A stretch of DNA of 39,339 nucleotides from NCBI GenBank assembly GCA_008015595.1, contig SSFW01000156.1:1-39339 (forward strand), written 5' to 3'. The position numbers and the translations under genes are program-made. Below the pieces are notes generated by a model. That model made no database searches and was not told the DNA's origin. It saw nothing but the letters and a program-made list of their open reading frames with translations. Below are positions 19,905 to 29,609 of the stretch, one piece after another; position 1 is the stretch's first letter, and every line of letters starts with the position of its first letter. Source of the DNA: Nitrosomonas sp. (lineage in GTDB: Bacteria; Pseudomonadota; Gammaproteobacteria; Burkholderiales; Nitrosomonadaceae).

Positions 19905-20852
19905 TCATTGTCCAGCCAACGCTGGAAGTAAGTTTCGATAAATACTGATAAATGCTGGACCCATCAGCACAACCATCAACGCGGGGAAAATAAAGAAAAT
20001 AAGCGGGAATAATAATTTCAGTGCAATTTTTGCAGCCGCTTCTTCTGCCCGCAAACGGCGCTTAGTTCGCAATGTATCGGAATAGACTCTCAGCGAATCA
20101 GCGGTACTAGTTCCAAATCGATCGGCTTGCACCAACATGGCAACTAATGCTTCGATTTCCTCGACGCCGGTTCTTAACGCTAGATTACGCAGCGCTTTCT
20201 CGCGGGAAGCGCCTGCCCGTAATTCAAGGCCAACCAAATGAATCTCTTCCCCGAGAATCGGACTTCTCAATTCCATTTCTTCGCCCACTTTCGCCAAAGC
20301 AGCATCTAATCCTAACCCCGCCTCTACACAAACCGTCATCAAATCAATTGCATCGGGGAAGCTTTCGAAAAGCTCTCGTTGCCGTAATTTAATCTTTCGT
20401 GCCAGAAGTAAATTAGGCAAATAGAATCCGATCGCGGTAAAAATCAATAAGATTAACGTCAAATTCACTGAGGTCAGTTGTAACTGCCCAATTCCTGCAA
20501 AGAAAAAGAATAGGCCAGGAAAGAGCAAAGCTAAAAACGTTTTAGTCGCAAAGTAAATCGTTAGCGCTGCATTACCACGATAGCCTGCATGCATAAAACG
20601 CGTGCGAAGCGCTGATTGTTCCCATTCCTCACTGGGCAAAGCGAGTTTTGCCAGTGGTTCCGATAATTTAACCACGGTTTCTTTCCATTCATCAGCCGCT
20701 TTATAGCCATCTAATAATGCATCATCATGGCTGCTAATTTCCTTTAGACGCGCTTTGGTCGCACGGGGGGATGAAATAATCATGATTGCACAACTAATTC
20801 CCGCCACTGCGAGAAAAATCATAACCAGAAAAATAGTTTGCATGGAAATCAT
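19905..20852 (-). CDS. tadC: Tad pilus inner-membrane platform protein TadC
   Basis: Membrane protein of 315 residues. The C-terminal T2SSF (GspF-like) domain runs from about residue 170 and contains SFPDAIDLMTVCVEAGLGLD and LVAMLVQADRFGTSTADSLR, followed by two hydrophobic segments (LLFPLIFFIFPALMVVLMGP). Two further segments lie near the start and at about 105-155. TadB and TadC form the polytopic platform on which the TadA ATPase acts. The gene follows tadB after 83 bp, a wider gap than elsewhere in the locus, and its end overlaps a possible tadD start. Confidence 0.9.
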   Translation of the reverse strand: MISMQTIFLVMIFLAVAGISCAIMIISSPRATKARLKEISSHDDALLDGYKAADEWKETVVKLSEPLAKLALPSEEWEQSALRTRFMHAGYRGNAALTIYFATKTFLALLFPGLFFFFAGIGQLQLTSVNLTLILLIFTAIGFYLPNLLLARKIKLRQRELFESFPDAIDLMTVCVEAGLGLDAALAKVGEEMELRSPILGEEIHLVGLELRAGASREKALRNLALRTGVEEIEALVAMLVQADRFGTSTADSLRVYSDTLRTKRRLRAEEAAAKIALKLLFPLIFFIFPALMVVLMGPAFISIYRNLLPALAGQ

Positions 20853-20935
20853 AGCTTAGATACCTCTAGAACTGGATCGATCAACAGCAATAAATTCAAG
20901 ATGTTCCTCAATGACTGATCAAACGTAATAACACG

Positions 20936-21910
20936 TCAAACATGAATTTTAATGATGCGTGACATCGCATAAATACCAACCACCATCATTACTAGCGCAA
21001 TGGCGATAATGGTCGGTCCAACTGGATCAGTCCATAAGATGCTCATAAATCCTGGGTTGAGAATATTGAGAATTAACGCCATTACAAAGGGTATACAGGA
21101 CAAAATCCACGCAGATAACTTCCCTTCTGCTGAAAGCACTCGAATGCGACCTAATAGATTCAATCTTGCACGAATCAAATTACTGATTTTATCGAGCAAT
21201 TCTGCCAAGTTACCACCGCTCTCACGTTGAATGAGCACGGCAATGACAAAATAACTTAAATCGGTAATTGGGACTCGGCTAGCAAGATTCATCAGCGCAT
21301 TTTGTATCGGTACACCGAAATTGATTTCATCGAATACCAACCGAAATTCACCTGCAGTAGGTTCCGTTCCTTCAGTGGCAGCCATTTGCAGTGCGCCTGT
21401 AAAAGCGTGACCTGCCTTGAGCGCGCGTGACATCAAATCGATTATCTCTGGTAATTGCTGTTCTATGGTATTCAACCGTTTATGCTTGGCTCTTAGCACA
21501 AACAAATAAGGGATTAAGCAGCCAACCACCATACTTAGCAAAATGATAGCAAATGAAAACCCTAATAAAGCGGCTAACGCCATCCCCCCCAATCCGGTCA
21601 ATAGGCTATATCCTAAAAATGGCATGACCATAATCGCCATACCGGATTGGAGCAACAATCGGTCTACCGCATGGACCCGAGGTAATTTAAGTAGCCATTT
21701 TTGTAATGCGGGCGAATCACTCAATAATCGTTGCTTGATCAATGATGCACTTGCAGTATCGTTCCATCCCGCAGCAATCTCCTGTAGCCGTTTTTGAATC
21801 CGCTTCGCCTCTGCACCTTGATACGATCGCCAGATAAAGTAGCTTCCTTCTAGAAATAGTATTACAGCTAGAAAAGCGAGCGCAACATAAAGATAATAGA
21901 GATAATCCAT
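20936..21910 (-). CDS. tadB: Tad pilus inner-membrane platform protein TadB
   Basis: Membrane protein of 324 residues. One transmembrane segment lies at the start (YLYVALAFLAVILFLEGSYF) and a pair at about residues 92-140. The T2SSF domain includes LPEIIDLMSRALKAGHAFTG and YFVIAVLIQRESGGNLAELL, and two final segments complete it. Its order directly after tadA (nine bases downstream) and before tadC is that of Tad loci in general. TadB works with TadC in pilus assembly at the inner membrane. Confidence 0.9.
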   Translation of the reverse strand: MDYLYYLYVALAFLAVILFLEGSYFIWRSYQGAEAKRIQKRLQEIAAGWNDTASASLIKQRLLSDSPALQKWLLKLPRVHAVDRLLLQSGMAIMVMPFLGYSLLTGLGGMALAALLGFSFAIILLSMVVGCLIPYLFVLRAKHKRLNTIEQQLPEIIDLMSRALKAGHAFTGALQMAATEGTEPTAGEFRLVFDEINFGVPIQNALMNLASRVPITDLSYFVIAVLIQRESGGNLAELLDKISNLIRARLNLLGRIRVLSAEGKLSAWILSCIPFVMALILNILNPGFMSILWTDPVGPTIIAIALVMMVVGIYAMSRIIKIHV

Positions 21911-21919
21911 TACTTCCCC

Positions 21920-23299
21920 TTATTCATAGCGGCGAGTGGGATCAAATAAATCCTCGCGCAGTGCTGTACCATATATTTTGAGGCGTTCCGCAAATTTGGG
22001 TCTAATTCCCGTCGCTCTAAAATGACCCTGTACTGTTCCATCCGCTGCTACCCCCGTTTGCTGGAAGGTATAAATTTCCTGCATGGTAATGACATCGCCT
22101 TCCATTCCAGTTATTTCTTGAATACTGATTAACTTACGTTTTCCATCCGACAATCGCGAAACTTGTATCACCACGACAATAGCTGAACTAATTTGGTGCC
22201 GAACCGCTTTGGTAGGTAAGTTAAGGCCAGCCATACTGACCATATTTTCAATTCGACTCAACGCATCTCGGGGGGTATTCGCATGAACCGTTGCCATCGA
22301 ACCTTCGTGACCGGTATTCATGGCTTGCAACATATCGATCGCCTCAGCACCGCGTACCTCACCAATAATGACGCGATCAGGCCGCATCCGTAAGCTGTTT
22401 CGAACCAAAGCACGTTGCGAAACTTCTCCTTTACCCTCAACATTGGGAGGTCTTGTTTCCAACCGCACGACATGGGGCTGCTGTAACTGTAATTCGGCTG
22501 CATCTTCAATGGTAACAATTCGCTCAGAATGCGGAATATAAGCAGACATGATATTCAGCAGCGTTGTTTTACCGCTACCGGTGCCCCCCGAAATGAGTAT
22601 GCTGCACTTTGCCTTAACCAAACCGCTAATAATCTCGCTCATTTCTTGGGTCATTGATTTATTGCGAATCAAGTCTTCTATCTTGAGCGGAATCACTGCA
22701 AACCGGCGAATCGATAACAAAGCGCCATCAATCGCAAGCGGCGGTATGATCGCATTGACACGGGAGCCATCCGGCAATCGGGCATCAACCATCGGACTCG
22801 ATTCATCGACTCTACGCCCAACTCTGGAAACGATCCGATCGATAATTTTTCTTAAATGTGCCTCGTTGGCAAATTGGGTATCGGTCAGTTCCAGTTTTCC
22901 TCGTCGTTCAACATAAACTTGACGATGGGTATTGACTAAAATATCTGAAATCGTTGGGTCAGCCAGTAAGGGCTCAAGGGGACCCAATCCCAGCACTTCA
23001 TGCTGGATATCCTGAATAATGCGTAATCTCTCGATATCATTGATTGGTGTTCGTTCCTCGATGAGGAGTCGTTCCACCAGCCCCTTAATTTCCACCAACA
23101 ATCGATCTTGCGGAAGACTTTCCATCACTGCCAAATCCATGCGATTGAGCAATGCCTGATGTATCCGAGACTTCAATTCATGGTAAGCATCATTATCATA
23201 AGAAGTAAAATGATTAGGATTAGTGACCACAACCTGGCTTGCAGTCGCTGTTAGGTTCGATCCTATCCCTTGAAGACGATCTCGAATTGACATAATCAA
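21920..23299 (-). CDS. tadA: Tad pilus assembly ATPase TadA / CpaF
   Basis: Cytoplasmic secretion ATPase of 459 residues. The Walker A loop reads [14 protein letters not shown]. An Asp-box-like segment [14 protein letters not shown] and the Walker B region [20 protein letters not shown] follow, with the His box [11 protein letters not shown]. This is the GspE/VirB11-type hexameric ATPase that powers Flp pilus assembly. The N-terminal 90 residues are a helical domain typical of CpaF. It lies between tadZ (49 bp upstream) and tadB (nine bases downstream). Confidence 0.95.
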   Translation of the reverse strand: MIMSIRDRLQGIGSNLTATASQVVVTNPNHFTSYDNDAYHELKSRIHQALLNRMDLAVMESLPQDRLLVEIKGLVERLLIEERTPINDIERLRIIQDIQHEVLGLGPLEPLLADPTISDILVNTHRQVYVERRGKLELTDTQFANEAHLRKIIDRIVSRVGRRVDESSPMVDARLPDGSRVNAIIPPLAIDGALLSIRRFAVIPLKIEDLIRNKSMTQEMSEIISGLVKAKCSILISGGTGSGKTTLLNIMSAYIPHSERIVTIEDAAELQLQQPHVVRLETRPPNVEGKGEVSQRALVRNSLRMRPDRVIIGEVRGAEAIDMLQAMNTGHEGSMATVHANTPRDALSRIENMVSMAGLNLPTKAVRHQISSAIVVVIQVSRLSDGKRKLISIQEITGMEGDVITMQEIYTFQQTGVAADGTVQGHFRATGIRPKFAERLKIYGTALREDLFDPTRRYE

Positions 23300-23348
23300 T
23301 GTTCCATTAAGTTAAATTTTCTTCCTATCATCCACAGCAGCAATGATG

Positions 23349-24512
23349 CTAACCAAACGCAAATAATTTTTTCAGCAAATTATTGCTGGTTGAACTCTGA
23401 GCCATTTCTTGAACAAATTCATGCAGCGACTTCGCTACTGCACTTCGTTTCGCTAATTTAGTCACCGGTATTCCTTGATTGACAGACTCAGCAACAACGT
23501 TATAGTCATTCGGTATGGCTTTAAAGACTTCTAGCTTTAAGGTATTTGCCACGTCAGCCAGTGTAATCTCATCTTTCTTGTCGTATCGATTGACAATTAA
23601 GCGTATTTTTTCAGCAGGGTAACCCAAAGAGAAAAAAGTATTGATCAAACGCTTGGCATCGCGAATAAATGGCAATGTTTGCTGGAGTACTGGAAAAATA
23701 TAATCGGCCTGATCTAAGCATTGAATCGAAATCGCATCTAAGGAACGCCCGATATCGAGAACAACAAAATCATAATGCTTGATTGCCACTTGTAATAAAG
23801 GCTTGATATGCTCAAGCTTGATTTCCGCAGCTTTCTCGGGCTCATCCGGTGCAGCTAGCACGCCAAAATTTGGTAATACCTGAATTAAACTCGAAGACAG
23901 AAATGATCCATCTAGTCGTTGAATTTGTCTTGCAACATCTGCAACAGTGGTTTTGGCTGCACCATCGTGCACAAACAGCGAAGCATCACCAAACTGCAGA
24001 TTGAAGTCGATAAGAATTACTCGCTTGTTTTCAAGTGCGGCAAGCGCATAGGCGATATTACTCGCCAGAAACGTTGCCCCACTGCCACCCTTACACGGCA
24101 TGAAAGCCAGTACTTTTCCTTGCCGAACGGGCATTTTAGCTTGGGACATCCGTTGCTGGAAACGTTCGACCGCATCGATCAGAACATTCTGAGCAATCGG
24201 CGTGGGTACTACTTCGCGCACCCCAACTCGCATCGCTTCAAGTAAAAACTCTTGTGGTTGCGGCGGACATAACATAATCACCCCGATATCTGGGAAACAC
24301 GTCGTTACTTTACTCAAGATTTGCTGTTCCCCAGGATTCAACCGTAGCCCTTCGATCAATAATAGATCAGGGTGTTCTTGTTCAATTACAGCAGAGATTT
24401 GTTGCGCCCCCCCTGTAACCCCAACCAGTGGATGCGATGACCCTGCCTGTGCCAAATACTTCTGAATATCATCTAGACACTGTTGGTTTTGTACAATTGT
24501 AGCGATTTTCAA
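23349..24512 (-). CDS. cpaE: Pilus localisation protein TadZ / CpaE
   Basis: Protein of 387 residues. The N-terminal 125 residues form an atypical receiver-like domain (HPDLLLIEGLRLNPGEQQIL) without a full phospho-acceptor set. The C-terminal MinD/ParA-like ATPase has a deviant P-loop in PCKGGSGATFLASNIAYALA, then RVILIDFNLQFGDASLF and FVVLDIGRSLDAISIQCLDQ. TadZ/CpaE proteins place the Tad machine at a cell pole or other site. Its position directly before tadA is typical. The start ATG lies after a 47-bp gap from the TadE-like gene. Confidence 0.88.
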   Translation of the reverse strand: MKIATIVQNQQCLDDIQKYLAQAGSSHPLVGVTGGAQQISAVIEQEHPDLLLIEGLRLNPGEQQILSKVTTCFPDIGVIMLCPPQPQEFLLEAMRVGVREVVPTPIAQNVLIDAVERFQQRMSQAKMPVRQGKVLAFMPCKGGSGATFLASNIAYALAALENKRVILIDFNLQFGDASLFVHDGAAKTTVADVARQIQRLDGSFLSSSLIQVLPNFGVLAAPDEPEKAAEIKLEHIKPLLQVAIKHYDFVVLDIGRSLDAISIQCLDQADYIFPVLQQTLPFIRDAKRLINTFFSLGYPAEKIRLIVNRYDKKDEITLADVANTLKLEVFKAIPNDYNVVAESVNQGIPVTKLAKRSAVAKSLHEFVQEMAQSSTSNNLLKKLFAFG

Positions 24513-24559
24513 TGTATTACTCCTCTACCCATTAATTCAGATAATTTGTTCAAATAAAA

Positions 24560-25012
24560 CTATGTACAATCCGGATTTTCACTATCCATACTTTCCCGTG
24601 GCAATGTCGTGGAAAAGGGTGGCATCGGGATATTCAGTGGTAACACGGGTACCAGCATTGCAAAATTAAATCCATTGATACTGACAGTAACCGATCGACA
24701 AGAATTACTATCGCAGCCATCAGGCAAGTACGTTACGCTAATTTGATCGGCTTCAAGCACGCCCAGCATCGCTTGCATTTTGGTCTTGATCGCACTGGCA
24801 TCTTGATCACAGACGACAGCCAAACGCGCACCCAAGCGTGTCGCTTCCGTCGCTGTGTTCCAATAAAATAACGCTCGACTCATCTCCATTGCCCCAAATA
24901 AGAACGTAACCAAAATGATCGTAATAAGCGCAAACTCTACCGCCACCATCCCCTGTTGATAGGATCGAATGATCAATTTAGGACCGAATGTATAGTTTGA
25001 AATGCATTTCAT
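24560..25012 (-). CDS. TadE/TadF-like pseudopilin
   Basis: Protein of 150 residues. After 21 polar residues comes QQGMVAVEFALITIILVTFL. This is a prepilin-like site (Gly followed by M-V-A-V-E-F) with the conserved Glu at mature position 5 and a following hydrophobic helix; TadE/TadF are cut by the prepilin peptidase TadV. The C-terminal half is periplasmic and has four Cys, including VVCDQ and CDSNSCRS, which may form disulfides. The ATG overlaps the end of the preceding TadE-like gene by four bases (ATGA), so the two are translationally coupled. Confidence 0.8.
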   Translation of the reverse strand: MKCISNYTFGPKLIIRSYQQGMVAVEFALITIILVTFLFGAMEMSRALFYWNTATEATRLGARLAVVCDQDASAIKTKMQAMLGVLEADQISVTYLPDGCDSNSCRSVTVSINGFNFAMLVPVLPLNIPMPPFSTTLPRESMDSENPDCT

Positions 25013-25518
25013 GGTTGCCTCATGACGGCGCGTATATCACCAAACGTTATTGATTGATCGCCTCCCCCCATAAACACAAGGGGGCTAAGTACGAAATTGA
25101 AGGTAAATCCGGATATAGTTACTTGGACTAGGTTGATAGGCAGGCCTTCTCCCGGATCTTTTGGAATCTCTTCTATAGTGACCATATCGTTATCCGTCGT
25201 CAGGCCAGCTACTAGTGCCTCCCCTTCACAATTTAAATTGCCATAAACCACTAAACAAATTGCCTCTTCTTTTACCGCATCATAAGCACTGGGGTCATTA
25301 GGATCGTTAGGGATGGATTGCGAAAGATGCCGCGCAGCATCTCTTACCGCTTTAGCCAGCGTGTTGTATTGATAGAGCGCCCGACCAAATTCAGCTACGC
25401 CTAAAATCAAGACAAGCATCAAGGCAAGTAATAAAGCCATCTCAACAGCAACAGCACCCTGCACTGATCGTTTATTAACACCGCACTGCAAAGACATACT
25501 TCTATTCATTAATTTCAT
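25009..25518 (-). CDS. TadE-like pseudopilin
   Basis: Protein of 169 residues. The segment VQGAVAVEMALLLALMLVLI carries the prepilin-type Gly site, the Glu at mature position 5 and a long hydrophobic helix, as in TadE. AEFGRALYQYNTLAKAVRDA follows, a TadE family block. The ATG at 25518 is preferred because GAGG lies eight bases upstream; the frame extends to 25593, but that part overlaps the TadG-like gene and has no family character. It lies five bases after that gene and is coupled to the next TadE/F-like gene. Confidence 0.82.
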   Translation of the reverse strand: MKLMNRSMSLQCGVNKRSVQGAVAVEMALLLALMLVLILGVAEFGRALYQYNTLAKAVRDAARHLSQSIPNDPNDPSAYDAVKEEAICLVVYGNLNCEGEALVAGLTTDNDMVTIEEIPKDPGEGLPINLVQVTISGFTFNFVLSPLVFMGGGDQSITFGDIRAVMRQP

Positions 25519-25523
25519 ATCGC

Positions 25524-26816
25524 TTACCTCACCAAAGCAGGCACCATAGGGCCAATCCCGGTAGGCCCTGCGGGTACGCCATTGGTCGCACAAGGGCTAC
25601 CGGTATCATTCGACCGCCCCAAATACTCAAGATACATGCGCGTTGCACCGGTTCCACTGCCTCCTTGTGAATTATTAATCGGATGCAGCATTAATACACA
25701 GGCCCAAGCTTGAACAGGTGCAGTTGTTCCGCTGGTAAAACCATCACAATCGACTACTGCGACCGTTACCAAACGCCGATCAGCGCCATTTTCTTGTAGA
25801 TAGGTCGCATCGACCGCTGTTCCATGGGTGTTAAGTCCCGTACTCGCGTCCCCTTGATAGGGTATGTTTGCGCCTCTTTTACTTTGAAAATCGGATAAAG
25901 CGTTGAATTTAGATGGCCAATTGACTTCAGTATAAGCATAGCCACTGTAATCGGGGATGGCATCGCCCTCTTTGACACTACCTTGATTAATGCCAAATCG
26001 ACTGTTCCAGTCATTCGCTAGTGAGGATTTAACCCCAGCCTCACCGACTTGGGAGCCTTGCGCAGGCAGGCTACAAACCCCTGGACCCGTTAACTGCCCT
26101 GCAAGTTCCGATGCCCCGCCACCAGGTGGCGAATAATCAACCCACATGAAATTTCCAGTTAAATTACCCGACTCACTTTTCTTTCCACCCGCCGGAGGAC
26201 CTAACACACTTTCAAGCCAAGTACCGACTGGCGTACTCGGAGGAACATCATCAGTACATAGGCCAACGGGAATTGCACAAGAAATAATCTGGGAAGGAGA
26301 TAAGGTAGCAACCGCAGTTGCAGCAACCGTCTGGCTTCCAATATCCACGCCAGGAAACAAATTCAACACTTGAATAAACCAATTTAAGATATCTGCACGA
26401 TTAGCTTCACAGCGAGCATAGCGCATCTCAACCGCTTCAGCAGGATCAATATCAGAAGCGGATCGATAATCATCCACGAGCGATACAGCAAAGGCAACAC
26501 TGGAAATCGAAATAGCTTCACCTTGAAAATAAACGCGATGGCGTTCGCCAGTTGCAATTCCTGCCGCTTCAGCGAGGATAAGTTGATTACTATTGGCCCC
26601 TGTTAACTCGCGTGCCGCCGCTAAAGCGCACGCATCAACGCTATTCTGCAGCTCGGTTTTAGCCACAAAGAGTTTCCCCAGATCAAGCGCCAAGCCCACA
26701 AAACCGATTAAACCCGCTAAAGATAATGCAATAATCACTGCAACTGCCCCACTTTGTTTTTTTAAAGCGGGTAACGCTTTGGGTACACCAAGCATTTTGG
26801 TTAATAACTGGCTCAT
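25524..26816 (-). CDS. tadG: TadG-like pilus assembly protein
   Basis: Protein of 430 residues. The N-terminus has a TadE/G-type segment, QSGAVAVIIALSLAGLIGFV. LDLGKLFVAKTELQNSVDAC and ALAAARELTGAN follow, the conserved start of putative TadG-like proteins. The remaining 370 residues are a Gly/Ser-rich periplasmic or surface domain with scattered Cys (for example SCAIPVGLC) and no recognised enzyme motif. In Tad systems TadG is an envelope protein that helps fix the pilus at the cell. It is first of three consecutive pseudopilin-like genes. Confidence 0.8.
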   Translation of the reverse strand: MSQLLTKMLGVPKALPALKKQSGAVAVIIALSLAGLIGFVGLALDLGKLFVAKTELQNSVDACALAAARELTGANSNQLILAEAAGIATGERHRVYFQGEAISISSVAFAVSLVDDYRSASDIDPAEAVEMRYARCEANRADILNWFIQVLNLFPGVDIGSQTVAATAVATLSPSQIISCAIPVGLCTDDVPPSTPVGTWLESVLGPPAGGKKSESGNLTGNFMWVDYSPPGGGASELAGQLTGPGVCSLPAQGSQVGEAGVKSSLANDWNSRFGINQGSVKEGDAIPDYSGYAYTEVNWPSKFNALSDFQSKRGANIPYQGDASTGLNTHGTAVDATYLQENGADRRLVTVAVVDCDGFTSGTTAPVQAWACVLMLHPINNSQGGSGTGATRMYLEYLGRSNDTGSPCATNGVPAGPTGIGPMVPALVR

Positions 26817-26861
26817 ATAGCGATTTATCCGATATTTAATTCCATTTCGCTCACACCATTG

Positions 26862-27179
26862 CTATCGAGTACTCTGAGCACCCCTTCCCCCTCCGCCTCC
26901 AGAAGTTCCGACATCGATCACACCCCGTAATGGCGGTTGAGGGTTCCTAAACCCATCGCGATAGTTATCAAAGATGGCATCTCCAGCCTGTCCATTGATA
27001 CCTTCCGGTGCTGTTGGATTGAAAGAAGCTTGCGGATTCGCTGTTTGCTGCGCTCTTGCAAACCCGACAGCATCGCCAAATCGTGCATCCAATCTTGGCG
27101 TGACTGGAGCACACGCCATTAATGTCAAGACTGCGAGTGAACAACCAAAGTAGTTGATATTGAATCGAATATTCTTCAC
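26862..27179 (-). CDS. Small Tad-locus lipoprotein (CpaD-like position)
   Basis: Protein of 105 residues. The signal peptide ends LTLMAC followed by APVTP, a lipobox, so the Cys at about residue 23 should be lipidated. The mature part has DARFGDAVGFARAQQT and a Gly-rich tail. It resembles the small pilus-assembly lipoproteins found between the secretin and TadG genes of other Tad loci, where CpaD/RcpB stands in alphaproteobacteria; true homology to CpaD is uncertain. It follows the secretin gene after ten bases and is surely in the same operon. Confidence 0.65.
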   Translation of the reverse strand: MKNIRFNINYFGCSLAVLTLMACAPVTPRLDARFGDAVGFARAQQTANPQASFNPTAPEGINGQAGDAIFDNYRDGFRNPQPPLRGVIDVGTSGGGGGRGAQSTR

Positions 27180-27189
27180 CTTTTTCTCC

Positions 27190-28791
27190 TTATCTCATTT
27201 GAAAGCCACCTTGGTCATACTGCAAATAATTTTTTCTAGGCGGAACCGTTGGTTCGGAAGCACTTTCCATCCGACCTTGAATCAAGAACTCACCCCGATC
27301 TGGCGCCACAAAAGAATCGGTAGGCAGTTGATAATCATGATTCAATGGCTTCACGAGCCGTGGTGTTACAATGACCATCAGCTCCGTTTTCTTCATTTGG
27401 AAATCACTACTGCGGAACAATGCACCTAAAACTGGCACTTCGCCGAGCATGGGGAAACGTTTCACTTGTTCTTTGAAGTCATCTTGTAACAACCCACCGA
27501 TTGCCAGCGATTGACCATCGTTCAATTGCACGGTGGTTGAAATACGGCGAGTTGTAAACGTTGGAATCGCTAACACTTGACCTAACCCCGTTGAGGCCAC
27601 ATTGGTGATACTGACCAACTCGGATACTTCTGGACTAACCCGTAAATGAATTCGACCTGCTTCCAACACCGTTGGGGTAAATCGCACGCCGATTCCAAAC
27701 TCTTTAGGTAGGAGCCTAACTTGATTGGTACTGGGAATCGGGATCATGATCTCGCCCCCCACCAAGAAACTAGCTTCCTGACCACTGATTGCTACGATAT
27801 TCGGTTCGGCTAACACTTTAACTAAATTATCCTTTTTCTCAGCATCCATGAGGATTGCCGTACCCTCACTGGCGCTAAAATCAGTAATCCGATTGAGGTT
27901 GGGGTTAACCGTTGCGCCTAGATTTTTTCCCATCAACAGATTAAATGCTCCACCCCCAGCCACGCCAGCCATTATTTGTGTCCAAGCACTGCCTGCCTTG
28001 TTCGCAGCGCGCGTAAAATCAAACCCGAGTTTCTCAGCTAAGGTGCGATTAATTTCAGCTACTTTGACCTCGAGCATTACCTGCTGATTATCGCGAACGC
28101 GGAGCAAATTGACGATTTTGACGCTACCTAACCCTGCACCTGCCCCGGCTGAATCTTCATTGGGTTGCAATCCCTGCCGTAAGATTTGCATGCCTTGCAT
28201 ACCCCCTTGCCCCCCCTGACCTGCAGCACCTTGGCCAACATTCCCTTGCATGCTCATCATCATGCCGAGTACCGAAGTACGAACATAAGTATCGGCAAGC
28301 GCTACCGCACGATCTACTTTAACTGTATCGGAAACTGTTCCAGATAACACCAAAGAATCACCGGCCGCTTTGACATGAATATCCGTTTCTTCTGGCATGA
28401 TCTCTAGTAACTTATCTTGAAGTGCAGCAGCGTCCATTAGCACGGTAATATCCACGACCCGAGTCGAACCATTACGCGGCCACAAAATAATATTCGTGGT
28501 GCCGATCATTTTTCCGAGAATATAAACTTCGTTGGCACTGGTTAACGTTACATCTGCCACACTCGGATTACCGACTGATATCCTGGAAATTGCGGAAGGA
28601 AGTCGAAGCAAGGTTGATTTACCGAGCGTTACATTCATGCTAGAAGCCATTTCGTGACTATCATTGATTCGATCCGTGGTTGCAACCGATGCCACATTGT
28701 GTGCTTGTACCGCTCCTTGTAATGCACATAAAAATACCGCCAATAACCCTAATCTAGTTCTAGCGAAAAAAGCTAATCGTTTAGATGCCAT
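27190..28791 (-). CDS. cpaC: Tad pilus outer-membrane secretin RcpA / CpaC
   Basis: Protein of 533 residues with a signal peptide ending near AVQAHN. The N-terminal pilus-secretin domain includes GKSTLLRLPSAISRISVGNP and VADVTLTSANEVYILGK, then a BON-like segment (about 115-165). A Gly/Gln-rich insert (about 190-230) precedes the secretin core, which ends FPMLGEVPVLGALFRSSDFQ and TELMVIVTPRLVKPL. It forms the outer-membrane ring through which the Flp pilus leaves. It sits eleven bases after the rcpC gene. Confidence 0.92.
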   Translation of the reverse strand: MASKRLAFFARTRLGLLAVFLCALQGAVQAHNVASVATTDRINDSHEMASSMNVTLGKSTLLRLPSAISRISVGNPSVADVTLTSANEVYILGKMIGTTNIILWPRNGSTRVVDITVLMDAAALQDKLLEIMPEETDIHVKAAGDSLVLSGTVSDTVKVDRAVALADTYVRTSVLGMMMSMQGNVGQGAAGQGGQGGMQGMQILRQGLQPNEDSAGAGAGLGSVKIVNLLRVRDNQQVMLEVKVAEINRTLAEKLGFDFTRAANKAGSAWTQIMAGVAGGGAFNLLMGKNLGATVNPNLNRITDFSASEGTAILMDAEKKDNLVKVLAEPNIVAISGQEASFLVGGEIMIPIPSTNQVRLLPKEFGIGVRFTPTVLEAGRIHLRVSPEVSELVSITNVASTGLGQVLAIPTFTTRRISTTVQLNDGQSLAIGGLLQDDFKEQVKRFPMLGEVPVLGALFRSSDFQMKKTELMVIVTPRLVKPLNHDYQLPTDSFVAPDRGEFLIQGRMESASEPTVPPRKNYLQYDQGGFQMR

Positions 28792-28802
28792 GATTCTCCC
28801 CT

Positions 28803-29609
28803 TTATTGATTTGCACTCGATTTTTGAACACCCCGAATGATCTCAACCGTTGGCCTGGGGGCTATAGATTTGTACACGACAACTTTCTCAACTTCTTTTT
28901 GGGGTTCTGTCGCAACAATTTTTGTACCCAGCAAATCCTGAGTGCGAACACCATCGGTAGAACCAATACTTTTATCGATTTGATTTCTTAACACCAAAGA
29001 AAGTGACCCAACACTCCGTGCCAGATCAAGTCTTTCGGCTTGCTCTGGGGTTACTTCTAGGGTTACCGCATTGACAACTTTTGGTTTTGTTTCGTCTCTC
29101 CCTAAATCCTGAGCAATCGCCAACACTAATATCTGCTCGAGTACGATTTTCGAAATTGGATTTTTATTGTCATCTTTAATATTTACCAAGATATCGACCA
29201 AGTTACCGGGAAGCGCAAAACCAGCCACGCCCACGACATCATTGACACGAACCGTAATGGCACGCTTACCATCTGCGATCACGCCGGATAATCCCCCCAC
29301 CGTACCTTCCGGTGCTAATTTAGCTTCTAGAACCGGTTCACCGCGTTGCAAATTAACTTTTGCCACGCGACTATCCAGGAGTTTTGCTTCTTGAAATGAG
29401 CCTTCAGGGATGCTGCTGCTGGGCCAATCGATTGCTTTGAGAATTTCTGGGGTAAGCCGGGTGCCTACATTAATGTCTTGTGACGCAACGATTATTTTCG
29501 ATGCTTCGATATTCACCTGATTATTAAGCCACTTCGCGGCAACAACCACCGCTGCTGATCCCAATAACAAGGAGACTACGATCATTCCTAGCGCTCCTGT
29601 ATTTCTCAT
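28803..29609 (-). CDS. cpaB: Tad pilus assembly protein RcpC / CpaB
   Basis: Protein of 268 residues. It has one N-terminal membrane segment (GMIVVSLLLGSAAVVVAAKW) and a SAF domain from about residue 38 (IIVASQDINVGTRLTPEILK). The CpaB core GKRAITVRVNDVVGVAGFAL follows, then GNLVDILVN. The family is periplasmic and helps the secretin. The C-terminal part is Lys-rich and poorly conserved. It is separated by 329 bp from the prepilin peptidase gene, so a second promoter for the main Tad operon probably lies there. Confidence 0.9.
   Translation of the reverse strand: MRNTGALGMIVVSLLLGSAAVVVAAKWLNNQVNIEASKIIVASQDINVGTRLTPEILKAIDWPSSSIPEGSFQEAKLLDSRVAKVNLQRGEPVLEAKLAPEGTVGGLSGVIADGKRAITVRVNDVVGVAGFALPGNLVDILVNIKDDNKNPISKIVLEQILVLAIAQDLGRDETKPKVVNAVTLEVTPEQAERLDLARSVGSLSLVLRNQIDKSIGSTDGVRTQDLLGTKIVATEPQKEVEKVVVYKSIAPRPTVEIIRGVQKSSANQ

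Noticed and set aside
25519-25593. Upstream start of the TadE-like gene inside the TadG-like gene
   Set aside because: It overlaps coding sequence of the other gene and the downstream ATG has a good ribosome site.
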